A stretch of 8,708 nucleotides of DNA from contig JAITPB010000014.1 in NCBI GenBank assembly GCA_031289625.1, forward strand, positions 1-8,708, written 5' to 3'. The position numbers and the translations under genes are program-made. This document shows, piece after piece, positions 1-6,844 of the stretch (position 1 is the stretch's first letter; each line of letters opens with the position of its first letter). The notes beneath the pieces were generated by a model. That model had not been told where the DNA came from. It was given only the letters and a program-made list of their open reading frames with translations, and did not search any database. Origin of the DNA: Clostridiales bacterium. GTDB taxonomy: Bacteria > Bacillota > Clostridia > Lachnospirales > WQUN01.

Positions 1-65
1 GCATACGCGCTAGACTAAGGATCTAGTGGTCCCAGACCTTGGGGGTTCGAGTCCCCCTAACTGCA
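1..65 (+). tRNA. tRNA-Leu (anticodon AAG), 3' part; 5' end outside the window
   Basis: The acceptor 5' strand and most of the D arm lie left of the window. What remains folds well. The anticodon stem is CTAGA (10-14) with TCTAG (22-26) around the loop CTAAGGA (15-21), which puts anticodon AAG at 17-19. A long variable arm follows, with GGTC (28-31) paired to GACC (35-38) around CCA, marking a class II tRNA. The T stem is GGGGG (41-45) with CCCCC (53-57) around TTCGAGT. The 3' acceptor strand TAACTGC (58-64) and discriminator A65 fit leucine identity. No CCA is encoded. A at position 34 is unusual for a bacterial leucine tRNA and would need deamination to inosine to read CUC and CUA as well as CUU. 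Confidence 0.9.
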
Positions 66-68
66 TTT

Positions 69-140
69 GCGCGAATGGCTCAGTGGTAGAGCATCGCCTT
101 GCCAAGGCGAGGGCCGCGGGTTCGAATCCCGTTTCGCGCT
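69..140 (+). tRNA. tRNA-Gly (anticodon GCC)
   Basis: This is a complete cloverleaf. The acceptor GCGCGAA (69-75) pairs with TTCGCGC (133-139), and the discriminator is T140. The D arm is GCTC...GAGC (78-92). The anticodon stem TCGCC (94-98) pairs with GGCGA (106-110) around loop TTGCCAA, giving anticodon GCC at 101-103. The T stem GCGGG (116-120) pairs with CCCGT (128-132), including one G-T pair, around TTCGAAT. CCA is not encoded and must be added after transcription. The gene begins three bases after tRNA-Leu, so the two are almost certainly processed from one transcript. Confidence 0.97.
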
Positions 141-154
141 TATTCTTTTATAAT

Positions 155-180
155 AAGCAGGGTTGACGCCCTGCTTTTCT
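155..180 (+). terminator. Intrinsic terminator of the tRNA unit
   Basis: A perfect 8-bp stem, AAGCAGGG (155-162) with CCCTGCTT (169-176), encloses the six-base loop TTGACG and runs into TTTTCT. It lies 14 bases after the tRNA-Gly 3' end, where a tRNA operon would be expected to stop. The hairpin is followed 25 bases later by the radical SAM start codon, so leakage through it could also supply that gene. Confidence 0.8.
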
Positions 181-187
181 CATGCTC

Positions 188-194
188 AGGGGTG
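188..194 (+). promoter_or_regulatory. Ribosome binding site that fixes the radical SAM start at 205
   Basis: AGGGGTG ends 10 bases before the ATG at 205. The frame is also open upstream to a TTG at 163, but that TTG sits in the loop of the tRNA terminator, has no ribosome binding site and would add 14 residues that do not look like the family. Starting at 205 gives the N-terminus MKVLLTTMNAKFIHS, which is the familiar beginning of this family. Confidence 0.75.
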
Positions 195-204
195 TCTCTT
201 TTTC

Positions 205-1896
205 ATGAAAGTTTTATTGACAACGATGAACGCGAAATTCATTCATTCCTGCTTGGCGCTTTACGCGTTGAAAGCGTTCTGCCCCATGTTTGAAAGCCAC
301 ATATCCATCCGCGAGTTTACCGTAAACCAGGAGCGGGACTTTATTTTACGCGAAATTGTCCAGGAAAATCCAGCGCTGATCGGTTTCTCCTGCTACATAT
401 GGAACATTACCCAAACCATCGCGCTGGTGAAAACGCTGAAAAATGTCCTGCCAGACGTCATTGTTGTTTTCGGCGGGCCGGAGGTCAGTTTTCAGCCGGA
501 AGAAATTTTCAGCGCCTGCCCCCTGGATGTGATTGTCCAAGGCGAAGGCGAGCAGACGTTCCTGGAACTGCTGCTCCATTATGTGGATGGGCATGGAAGC
601 CTGGATCAAATTTGGGGCGCGGCGTACCGAAGCAATGCCGCCGATATTGCCGGTGGCATTGTTGTGAACAATGTGCGCGAAGTCATGGAACCAAGCCGGA
701 TCCATTTTCCCTACCAAAATGGCCTGGAAGCCTTTGAAAACCGGTTGATCTATTATGAAACCGCGCGCGGCTGCCCCTTTCATTGTCAATACTGTTTGTC
801 AGGCGATCGCGGGGGCGTTCGCCTTTTACCGTTGGAGCGCGCTTATACGGAACTGGCGCTTTTTTTGGAATGGCGCGCGCGGCAGGTGAAGTTCGTGGAT
901 CGGACGTTTAATTGCGTTAAAAAACACGCGATGGGAATTTGGCAGTATCTCATTGAGCATGACAATGGAATCTCTCGGTTTCATTTTGAGATCGCGGGCG
1001 ATTTATTGGATGACGAAGAATTTGAACTGCTCGCACACGCCAGGCCGGGCTTTTTTCAATTTGAAATCGGTGTGCAGTCCACCAACCCGCTGATCATTCA
1101 GCGCGTACAGCGCGCCACGAATCTGGACAATTTATTTGAAAACATCACGACGCTGCGAAAGATGGGAAACATACACTTGCATCTCGATTTAATCGCCGGA
1201 CTGCCCGGCGAGGATTACGCTTCCTGCAAAACTTCTTTTAACGATGTTTATCGTTTGGGCGCGGATCAAATACAGCTGGGTTTTTTAAAACTGCTGAAAG
1301 GCGCCGGGTTGCGCGATCGTGCGGAACAATATGGACTCGTCTATGACGCGGCGCCGCCCTATGAAGTCTTGCTGACGCGCCAGATTTCTTTTGAAGAATT
1401 GAGCCGTTTGAAAATGATCGAGGAAATGACGGCTGTTTTTTATAATTCAAGCCTGTTTGTTTATACTCTCCGTTATTTGACGGAACAGTTTTCCACCCCG
1501 TTTGATTTTTATGAAGCATTATCCGCATATTGGGTGCGAAACGGGTATCACCGGTTTTCTCACAGCAAGTTCGCGCTGTTTGAAATCCTGGCGGCGTTTG
1601 ACAATCAAAAAGAAATTGTCCTGAATCTGCTCAAATTTGATTTATTCCTGCATGAGCGGGAAAAAAGTCCGCCGGAATGGCTGGTTCCACACATGAATCC
1701 AGAAAAGAAACAGCGGCTCAAAGCGATCTTGTATGCGCGCTACCCAGACAAAGCGGGAAAAGATCTCGCTTCCTCCTATCACATTGAGGAATTTTCTTTT
1801 GACATATCCGCCTGGATCTGCGGCGGAAAAATGCAAAAGCGCGGGATTACCTTGATCTTTGATTATGAAAACGGCGGCTTTACGGAATGCGCGTAA
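205..1896 (+). CDS. Cobalamin-binding radical SAM protein, DUF4080 type, substrate unknown
   Basis: This 563-residue protein has three parts. Residues 1 to about 140 form a Rossmann-like cobalamin-binding domain, with VVFGGPE near residues 87-93 and GEGE at 113-116. It lacks a DxHxxG motif, so cobalamin would bind without a lower histidine ligand. Residues about 180-380 are a radical SAM barrel whose [4Fe-4S] cluster cysteines are visible as CPFHCQYC (C190, C194, C197). GVQSTNP and IAGLPGE are later motifs usual in these enzymes. The last ~180 residues match my recollection of the DUF4080 tail. Length is normal for the family and the frame is intact. It should use cobalamin and S-adenosylmethionine for a radical reaction, often methylation, in the cytoplasm, but no substrate is known to me. 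It stands alone between the tRNA unit and the convergent liv operon. No clear promoter is visible between the tRNA terminator and its ribosome binding site. Confidence 0.9.
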   Translation: MKVLLTTMNAKFIHSCLALYALKAFCPMFESHISIREFTVNQERDFILREIVQENPALIGFSCYIWNITQTIALVKTLKNVLPDVIVVFGGPEVSFQPEEIFSACPLDVIVQGEGEQTFLELLLHYVDGHGSLDQIWGAAYRSNAADIAGGIVVNNVREVMEPSRIHFPYQNGLEAFENRLIYYETARGCPFHCQYCLSGDRGGVRLLPLERAYTELALFLEWRARQVKFVDRTFNCVKKHAMGIWQYLIEHDNGISRFHFEIAGDLLDDEEFELLAHARPGFFQFEIGVQSTNPLIIQRVQRATNLDNLFENITTLRKMGNIHLHLDLIAGLPGEDYASCKTSFNDVYRLGADQIQLGFLKLLKGAGLRDRAEQYGLVYDAAPPYEVLLTRQISFEELSRLKMIEEMTAVFYNSSLFVYTLRYLTEQFSTPFDFYEALSAYWVRNGYHRFSHSKFALFEILAAFDNQKEIVLNLLKFDLFLHEREKSPPEWLVPHMNPEKKQRLKAILYARYPDKAGKDLASSYHIEEFSFDISAWICGGKMQKRGITLIFDYENGGFTECA

Positions 1897-1907
1897 GCCG
1901 CCTTGCC

Positions 1908-1960
1908 ACAAAAAGCCCCCAAACGGCGTCTTGCCGCTTCGGGGCTTTTTTATTTTTTTT
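1908..1960. terminator. Bidirectional intrinsic terminator between convergent units
   Basis: GCCCC (1915-1919) pairs with GGGGC (1941-1945), and inside it CGGC (1924-1927) pairs with GCCG (1933-1936). The flanking A-run (1910-1914) and T-run (1946-1950) can extend the stem and act as the U-tract in either direction. On the plus strand a very T-rich tail continues to about 1975. The hairpin lies about 20 bases after the radical SAM stop and about 37 bases after the livF stop, so it can end both transcripts. It fills the only gap between the two genes (1897-1981). Confidence 0.85.
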
Positions 1961-1981
1961 ATTTTTTATCTTTTATCAGGA

Positions 1982-2695
1982 TCATTTTTTCGCCGTGCCC
2001 AGGTACGCCGCTTTCACATGCGGATTTTCCAGCAGTTCCGCACCGCTGCCGAAAAGGGTGATTTTCCCTGTTTCCATCACATAGCCTATATCCGCGGTTT
2101 TCAAAGCCATATTGGCGTTCTGCTCAATCAGCAAAATGGTCACGCCGTTTTTATTGATCTCCTGTATGATCTCAAATATATTTTTGACCACCAGCGGCGC
2201 GAGCCCCAGCGATGGTTCGTCCATCATCAAAAGTTTTGGCCGGGACATCAGCGCCCGGGAGACGGCCAGCATCTGCTGTTCACCGCCAGAGAGCGTGCCG
2301 GCCATCTGCCAGCTACGCTTTTCCAAAATTGGAAATAATTCAAACACCCATTTCCTGTCCCGCTGAATTTCTTCTTCGTCCTTACGCAGATACGCGCCGA
2401 TGCGTATGTTCTCCATCACGGTCAAGTTCGCGAAAACGCGGCGCCCTTCCGGCACGAGCGAAATCCCTTTCGCGACCACTTTCTGCGTATCCATCCCAAA
2501 AATATTTTTGCCTTCATATTGAATCACGCCGCTTGCGGGTTTCGTCAGCCCGGCGATTGCGCGCAGCGCCGTGCTTTTGCCCGCGCCGTTCGCGCCGATC
2601 AGCGTGACGATTTTCTTTTCCGGCGCTTCAAAACTGACGCTATTCAGCGCGGTGATCCCGCCATATGTTACTGTCAGGTTCTCAATTTTCAGCAT
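1982..2695 (-). CDS. livF: Branched-chain amino acid ABC transporter ATP-binding protein LivF
   Basis: This 237-residue cytoplasmic ATPase is one of the two nucleotide-binding subunits of the importer. Walker A is GANGAGKST (34-42), the signature is LSGGEQQ (135-141) and Walker B is LLMMDE (155-160). LVPEGRRVF (80-88) is characteristic of LivF. The switch position reads LLIEQN, with Gln where most ABC ATPases have His, which is normal for LivF and not a defect. Length is typical. Its ATG overlaps the livG stop as TGATG, and CTCCCC at 2705-2710 reads GGGGAG on the coding strand as the ribosome binding site, so translation is probably coupled to livG. It is the last gene of the operon. The family assignment is firm. 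The transported substrate cannot be told from this subunit. Confidence 0.95.
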   Translation of the reverse strand: MLKIENLTVTYGGITALNSVSFEAPEKKIVTLIGANGAGKSTALRAIAGLTKPASGVIQYEGKNIFGMDTQKVVAKGISLVPEGRRVFANLTVMENIRIGAYLRKDEEEIQRDRKWVFELFPILEKRSWQMAGTLSGGEQQMLAVSRALMSRPKLLMMDEPSLGLAPLVVKNIFEIIQEINKNGVTILLIEQNANMALKTADIGYVMETGKITLFGSGAELLENPHVKAAYLGTAKK

Positions 2696-3477
2696 CAGTC
2701 GTCACTCCCCAGATACGCCTCAATGACCTTCGGATTTTCCTGAATCTCCGTTGGCGCGCCTTCCGCGATGTTCAGGCCAAATTCCATCACATAGATATGT
2801 TTGGAAATGTCCATCACCAAGTCCATATGATGCTCGATCAGCAGGATGGTCAAATTGAACTCGCCGCGAAGGCGCTCGATGAATGAAGAGAGTTCCTGCG
2901 TCTCCTGTGGATTCATGCCCGCGGCCGGTTCGTCCAGCAGCAGCAATTTTGGCTGCGTGGCGAGCGCGCGCGCGATTTCCAGCCGCCGCTGCCGGCCATA
3001 GGGGAGCGATGAGGAAACGGCGTCCTTCTGATCGGAAAGCTCCAATTTTTCCAATAATTCTTCTGTCTCCTCTTGGAAGCGCTGTTCCTCCGCCGGGTAG
3101 GGCGACAGCCAAGACGGCAGTCCTGAAATGCGGAACATGGACTGAAGCCAATTGGATTTTAGATGCAGGTGTTTCGCGATGATCACGTTTTCAAACACCG
3201 TTAAATCCTTAAACAGCCGGATGTTTTGAAAGGTACGCGCGATACCCGCTTTTGTGATCTGGCTGGGGTTTTTGGCGGTGATGTCTTTGTCTCCGAAAAA
3301 GATTTTCCCCTTCGTTGGCGCATATGTACCGGTAATCATATTGAATACGGTGGTCTTGCCCGCGCCATTCGGCCCGATGATTGAAATAATCTCGCCCTCC
3401 GGCACGCGCAAGTTGAACGCGTCCACGGCTGTGACGCCGCCAAACTGCATCGTCAGATCTTCCGTCCGCAGAATCAT
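2695..3477 (-). CDS. livG: Branched-chain amino acid ABC transporter ATP-binding protein LivG
   Basis: This 260-residue protein is the partner ATPase of LivF. Walker A is GPNGAGKTT (35-43). The Q-loop region ARTFQNIRLF (80-89), the signature-like LPYGRQRRLEIARAL (158-172), Walker B LLLLDE (178-183) and switch His H216 in LLIEHHMD are all present. The LPYG form replacing LSGG and the C-terminal tail ending in EAYLGSDD are usual for LivG. The ATG overlaps the livM stop as ATGA (3477-3474), and AGAAGGAG stands 8 bases upstream inside livM, indicating coupled translation. Length is normal and all catalytic motifs look intact, so it should be active. With LivF it forms an ATPase heterodimer under the LivH/LivM channel. 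Confidence 0.95.
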   Translation of the reverse strand: MILRTEDLTMQFGGVTAVDAFNLRVPEGEIISIIGPNGAGKTTVFNMITGTYAPTKGKIFFGDKDITAKNPSQITKAGIARTFQNIRLFKDLTVFENVIIAKHLHLKSNWLQSMFRISGLPSWLSPYPAEEQRFQEETEELLEKLELSDQKDAVSSSLPYGRQRRLEIARALATQPKLLLLDEPAAGMNPQETQELSSFIERLRGEFNLTILLIEHHMDLVMDISKHIYVMEFGLNIAEGAPTEIQENPKVIEAYLGSDD

Positions 3478-4529
3478 GAGGCGTTCTCCTTCTTTCGCGG
3501 AAACAACCGGCGCACCATGTCAAAGCTGAATTCGCGCTGGCCCATGATCCCTTTTTGAAAAAACAAGACCAGAACCATCAATAGAATGGAAAAGACAACC
3601 ATGCGCAGCCCCGGCTGGAAAAACGGAATGACGACCCCGAAGAGACGCAGCGGCGAGTCAAAGAAACGCAGCCATTCCATGCCGAAAGTGATGATGAATG
3701 AAGCGATCACCGTGCCGGTAATGCTGCCCAGCCCGCCCAGCACAATAATCAAGACAAAGTTATACGTCAGCGTAAACATAAAATTTTTCGGGTCTACCGT
3801 GCCCAGCAGCGCGCCATACAGCCCGCCGCCAATGCCCGCGAAAAATGCGCTGATCACAAAAGACAGCAGTTTATGCTTTAAGAGGCCGATCCCCATGGCC
3901 TCCGCCACAATTTCATCCTCACGGATGGCCTTGAAGGCCCGGCCATACGAAGACGTCAAAAGCAGATGCAGCAAAATAATCGTAAGGATCATCGCGAGAT
4001 AAATCAAAAACATGTTGGACAGGGGCGGCACATTTTTAATGCCCAGCGCGCCATTGGTTATGCTCTGCATGTTGGTGAAAAGAATACGGATGATTTCGGA
4101 AAACCCCAGCGTCGCGATGGCCAGATAATCTCCGCGCAGACGCAGAACCGGGAAGCCGATCACCAGCGCGAACAGCGCGGCGAACAGCCCTCCCAGCAGC
4201 AGCGCCGCGATCAGCGGCAGTTCGATACGGGCCAGAAAGGGGTTCATGGGCACCAGATAAAAGCTGGATGGCCGCAGCTCTATCGGCACTGTGAAGATCG
4301 CCACTGAATACGCGCCGACGGCCATAAACCCCGCCTGGCCCAGCGAAAACATGCCCGTGAACCCATTGACAAGATTCAATGACAGGGAAATGATCGTATA
4401 GATGGCGCAGAGATTGAGAATCCGTTTGAGATAGCTGTCCAGCACACCGTTGAGGACAAACGCGGCGGCCAGGGTAAGCGCGATAGCGGCCAGCGTCATG
4501 AATATTTTAGGATTGATTTTTTTCATCAT
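3474..4529 (-). CDS. livM: Branched-chain amino acid ABC transporter permease LivM
   Basis: This is a 351-residue polytopic membrane protein of the BPD_transp_2 permease family. An N-terminal hydrophobic helix (about 10-30) is followed by NGFTGMFSLGQAGFMAVGAY, the conserved LivM segment, then LRGDYLAIATLGFSEI and the cytoplasmic coupling region SYGRAFKAIREDEIVAEAMGI, which contacts an ATPase subunit. Further helices follow, and the tail is basic (RRLFPRKKENAS). The livH stop TAA directly precedes the ATG at 4529. A second ATG at 4526 is one codon in, and AGAAGG upstream serves either (5 or 8 bases), so the start may be one residue shorter. It pairs with LivH to form the transmembrane pore. 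The product is intact, with length normal for the family. Confidence 0.94.
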   Translation of the reverse strand: MMKKINPKIFMTLAAIALTLAAAFVLNGVLDSYLKRILNLCAIYTIISLSLNLVNGFTGMFSLGQAGFMAVGAYSVAIFTVPIELRPSSFYLVPMNPFLARIELPLIAALLLGGLFAALFALVIGFPVLRLRGDYLAIATLGFSEIIRILFTNMQSITNGALGIKNVPPLSNMFLIYLAMILTIILLHLLLTSSYGRAFKAIREDEIVAEAMGIGLLKHKLLSFVISAFFAGIGGGLYGALLGTVDPKNFMFTLTYNFVLIIVLGGLGSITGTVIASFIITFGMEWLRFFDSPLRLFGVVIPFFQPGLRMVVFSILLMVLVLFFQKGIMGQREFSFDMVRRLFPRKKENAS

Positions 4530-5528
4530 TTACACCTTCTCTGTCACTCGCGTACCCAGTATACCTGCGGGTTTGACAAGCAGAATCACAATCAGAACCA
4601 CAAAGGCGAACGCGTCACGATAACCGGATATGCTGGGAAACAGCGCGACAATCATCACCTCGCCCAAGCCCAGGATAAACCCGCCGACGACCGCGCCTTT
4701 GATATCGCTGATGCCGCCGACGACCGCCGCGACAAAACATTTCAGCCCCGGCATGACCCCCATCATCGGGGTAATGCCGGGGTACTTCGCGCCCCACATA
4801 AAGCCGCCCACCGCCGCCAGCGCAGAGCCGATGATAAATGTCAGGGCAATAATCTGGTTGATATTCACGCCCATGATCTTAGCGGTTTCATAATCTTTTG
4901 CCACCGCGCGCATGGCGATGCCGGTTTTTGTGCGATGGATAAAATTCAGCAGAATCGCCAGGGCAATGGCTGTGATCAAGGGAATGACCAGAGAAACGAC
5001 TTGGAAATTTACGGAACGGATGGAAATGACCCGCGTCAGCGAAGGAATGTCTGGAAACGCTTTCGGTCGGCCGCCAAACAGATAAGTCGCCGCGTTTTCC
5101 AGCAAAAAGGAAGTGCCGATTGCGGAGATCAACACGGAATTTTTCGGCGCGTTGCGCAGCGGGCGGTACGCAAACCGTTCAACGAGGATGCCTACAAGCG
5201 GCGTCAGCACGGCCACGCAGACAAGCGCAAGCACCCATGGCATACGGAAGGTAGAAAGGGCAAAGAAAGCAAAATAAAGGGAAATCATGAAAATATCGCC
5301 ATGAGCGAAATTGATCATGCTTAAAATGGTATACACCATTGTGTAACCGATGGCGATGAGGGCAAATAGGCTGCCCAAAGAAATGCCGTTGACCAGATGC
5401 TGCAAAAAAATCGCCACGGGCATTTGCCCAAGCATCATGGCGTAAAGAGCGATCAAAGCCATGACCAGTATGATAACAAAGATCGCGGCGGACAGATTAT
5501 TGCTGAAAATTTTTTTTATACTTGGCAT
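4530..5528 (-). CDS. livH: Branched-chain amino acid ABC transporter permease LivH
   Basis: This 332-residue membrane permease is the partner of LivM. The LivH core begins near residue 40 with NGISLGSLFALIAIGYTMVY, followed by INFAHGD, RPLRNAPKNSVLISAIGTSF and the coupling loop TKTGIAMRAVAKDYETAKIMG. Glycine-rich helices such as VAAVVGGISDIKGAVVGG follow. I chose ATG 5528 because a G-rich site (GGTGGGG) lies about 5 bases upstream. The frame also contains a GTG at 5534, but it would overlap that site. Compared with the usual LivH start, there is an N-terminal extension of about 35 residues with an additional hydrophobic helix (about 14-32). The gene follows livK after a 75-base gap holding a strong hairpin and abuts livM. 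Confidence 0.93.
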   Translation of the reverse strand: MPSIKKIFSNNLSAAIFVIILVMALIALYAMMLGQMPVAIFLQHLVNGISLGSLFALIAIGYTMVYTILSMINFAHGDIFMISLYFAFFALSTFRMPWVLALVCVAVLTPLVGILVERFAYRPLRNAPKNSVLISAIGTSFLLENAATYLFGGRPKAFPDIPSLTRVISIRSVNFQVVSLVIPLITAIALAILLNFIHRTKTGIAMRAVAKDYETAKIMGVNINQIIALTFIIGSALAAVGGFMWGAKYPGITPMMGVMPGLKCFVAAVVGGISDIKGAVVGGFILGLGEVMIVALFPSISGYRDAFAFVVLIVILLVKPAGILGTRVTEKV

Positions 5529-5560
5529 GAACACCCCACCAGATCAAGATTACGCACACG

Positions 5561-5593
5561 AAAATTTCCCCCGGCGTCAGCCGCCGGGGGAAA
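5561..5593 (-). terminator. livK-livH intergenic hairpin, likely partial terminator or mRNA stabiliser
   Basis: TTTCCCCCGGCG (5565-5576) pairs perfectly with CGCCGGGGGAAA (5582-5593), a 12-bp GC-rich stem with a five-base loop. In the direction of transcription the stem begins 16 bases after the livK stop and is followed by only four T (5564-5561) before CG, so it is a weak terminator at best. Such a structure between a binding-protein gene and its permease genes commonly lets the receptor be made in excess, either by partial termination or by protecting the 3' end of a receptor-only mRNA. That role here is inference from position and structure. Confidence 0.75.
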
Positions 5594-5609
5594 CGCAAAA
5601 TCAGCGGAT

Positions 5610-6770
5610 TTACTGTGCTGAGACGACATCCAGATATTTAAACGCGCCATTCTCGACAACTTTGATAACAGCGTCTTTTACCGCGTCGCCATTGGCGTCC
5701 AGCGTGGTAGAACCGGTCACGCCCAGAAAATTGGACGTTTGCGCGAGCGCGTCGCGGATCGCTTCTTTATCTGTGGAATTGGCCCGCGTGATGGCGTCCA
5801 GAAGAAGTATGTACGCGTCATAGCCAAGGGCAGTCGCCGCGGCGGCTTCCTGACCGGGATGTCTTTTTTCATATTCTTCAAAAAATTTAGCCGCTTCCTC
5901 GGTCGTAGCCATGTTTTTATCAAAGAAGGCCGAGAAAGTCACGCCTTCCACCTCTGCGCCGCCCACCGAAAGAAAGTCTGGCGTTTCCCATGTATCGCCG
6001 CCCAAAAACGGCGTCTCTATACCCAGCAGACGCGCCTGCTTGACAGCCAGAGCGCTTTCCGTAAAGTTGCCGGGCGCAAAAATAACATCTGGATTTTTGG
6101 ACTTGATGTTGGTCAGCGCGGCGCTGAAATCCTTGTCGCCCGTCTGATAATTTTCAATATCCACAATGGCGTTGGGGTCGCCGGTGATTTTAATAAAGTC
6201 TTCTTTGAAAAAATTGGCCAGGCCGACAGAATAATCGTTGGAAACTTCCTGCAGGATGGCAGCCGTCTTCGCGCCCAATTTCGTTGTGGCGTAGTTCGCC
6301 GCTACCGTTCCCTGAAACGGATCGATAAAGCAGACGCGAAAATAATAGTCATTGTTCAGCGTGACCTGCGGGTTTGTGCAGGTGGCGCCAAGCGCGGGAA
6401 CCTTCGCGTCCTTGATAATATTGCCCGCTGGGATAGACAGTGCGGAACTATAGGAACCAATCAGCGCTGTGACTTTATCTTGTTCAATCAGACGCGCGAC
6501 GGATGTAGCCGATTCCGCCTTGTCGGATTTGTTGTCGACAACCACCAGTTCCACTTTTTTGCCCAGCACTTCCGGATACAATTCGTTAGCCAGCCGGATA
6601 CCTTCCACTTCGATTTCGCCGCCGCCGGCGTAGTCGCCTGTCAAAGGCTGAAACACACCGATTTTGATGACGTCGGAAGCGCTGGCATCGCCTCCGGATG
6701 ATGACTGACAGCCGCTGAAAATGGAAATGCTCATCAGCGCGGACAGCAACATGGCCATGGTTCTCTTCAT
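5610..6770 (-). CDS. livK: Branched-chain amino acid-type ABC transporter substrate-binding lipoprotein
   Basis: This 386-residue receptor of the Liv/Leu-type family (Peripla_BP_6, type I periplasmic-binding fold) begins with a lipoprotein signal: basic KR, a hydrophobic run, then FSGC with C21 as the lipidated cysteine. A Ser/Gly-rich linker follows. The mature domain opens with IKIGVFQPLTGDYAGGG and carries the VALIGSYSSALSIPAG-like ligand loop, TNPQVT, YYFRVCFIDPFQGTVAANY and LGYDAYILLLDAI, all standard for the family. It would sit on the outer face of the membrane and deliver ligand to LivH/LivM. ATG 6770 is supported by GGGAGGAA (6784-6777) six bases upstream. It is the first gene of the operon. 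These receptors vary in specificity (Leu/Ile/Val, other amino acids, amides, urea, aromatic acids), so the ligand is not fixed by sequence alone. Confidence 0.94.
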   Translation of the reverse strand: MKRTMAMLLSALMSISIFSGCQSSSGGDASASDVIKIGVFQPLTGDYAGGGEIEVEGIRLANELYPEVLGKKVELVVVDNKSDKAESATSVARLIEQDKVTALIGSYSSALSIPAGNIIKDAKVPALGATCTNPQVTLNNDYYFRVCFIDPFQGTVAANYATTKLGAKTAAILQEVSNDYSVGLANFFKEDFIKITGDPNAIVDIENYQTGDKDFSAALTNIKSKNPDVIFAPGNFTESALAVKQARLLGIETPFLGGDTWETPDFLSVGGAEVEGVTFSAFFDKNMATTEEAAKFFEEYEKRHPGQEAAAATALGYDAYILLLDAITRANSTDKEAIRDALAQTSNFLGVTGSTTLDANGDAVKDAVIKVVENGAFKYLDVVSAQ

Positions 6771-6776
6771 AAAAAA

Positions 6777-6784
6777 TTCCTCCC
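6777..6784 (-). promoter_or_regulatory. Strong ribosome binding site of livK
   Basis: The coding strand reads GGGAGGAA followed by six T and ATG. This is near-perfect complementarity to the 16S rRNA tail at ideal spacing, and it is the strongest such site in the operon. It fits the need for more receptor than membrane subunits. Confidence 0.85.
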
Positions 6785-6790
6785 AATTGC

Positions 6791-6804
6791 ATATTTATAA
6801 ATAT
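6791..6804. promoter_or_regulatory. 14-base palindrome in the livK leader (possible operator)
   Basis: ATATTTATAAATAT is a perfect palindrome between the predicted transcription start (about 6807) and the livK ribosome binding site. Its position is suitable for a repressor. As RNA it would form only a weak A-U hairpin. The region is AT-rich, so chance is possible and no regulator family is identified. Confidence 0.3.
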
Positions 6805-6813
6805 TTCCCTTTT

Positions 6814-6843
6814 ATTGTAGCATATGAGACGCCCGCCTGGCAA
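6814..6843 (-). promoter_or_regulatory. Predicted sigma-A type promoter of the liv operon
   Basis: On the minus strand, a -35 box TTGCCA (6843-6838) and a -10 box TACAAT (6819-6814) are separated by 18 bases. Each matches the housekeeping consensus at five of six positions for the -10 and four of six for the -35. Transcription would start near 6807, leaving a leader of about 37 bases before the livK ATG. It is the only convincing promoter in the 6771-6926 gap. Confidence 0.7.
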
Positions 6844-6844
6844 G

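Noticed and set aside
163..204. Possible upstream TTG start extending the radical SAM protein by 14 residues
   Set aside because: The TTG lies in the loop of the tRNA terminator hairpin, has no ribosome binding site, and the added residues do not resemble the family N-terminus. ATG 205 has AGGGGTG 10 bases upstream.
69..204. tRNA-Gly as an integration site for a mobile element
   Set aside because: No integrase, no repeated copy of the tRNA 3' end and no phage or plasmid genes are seen in the following sequence.
2720..3151. Minus-strand open frame of 143 codons within livG in another frame
   Set aside because: It is fully inside livG, which has all ABC ATPase motifs. The alternate frame is Arg/Ala/Gly-rich shadow sequence.
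5739..6701. Plus-strand open frame of 320 codons opposite the binding-protein gene
   Set aside because: It is antisense to a clear Liv-type receptor. Its composition (Arg, Phe, Val rich, no recognisable motif) is what the complement of this coding sequence gives, and it has no ribosome binding site of note.
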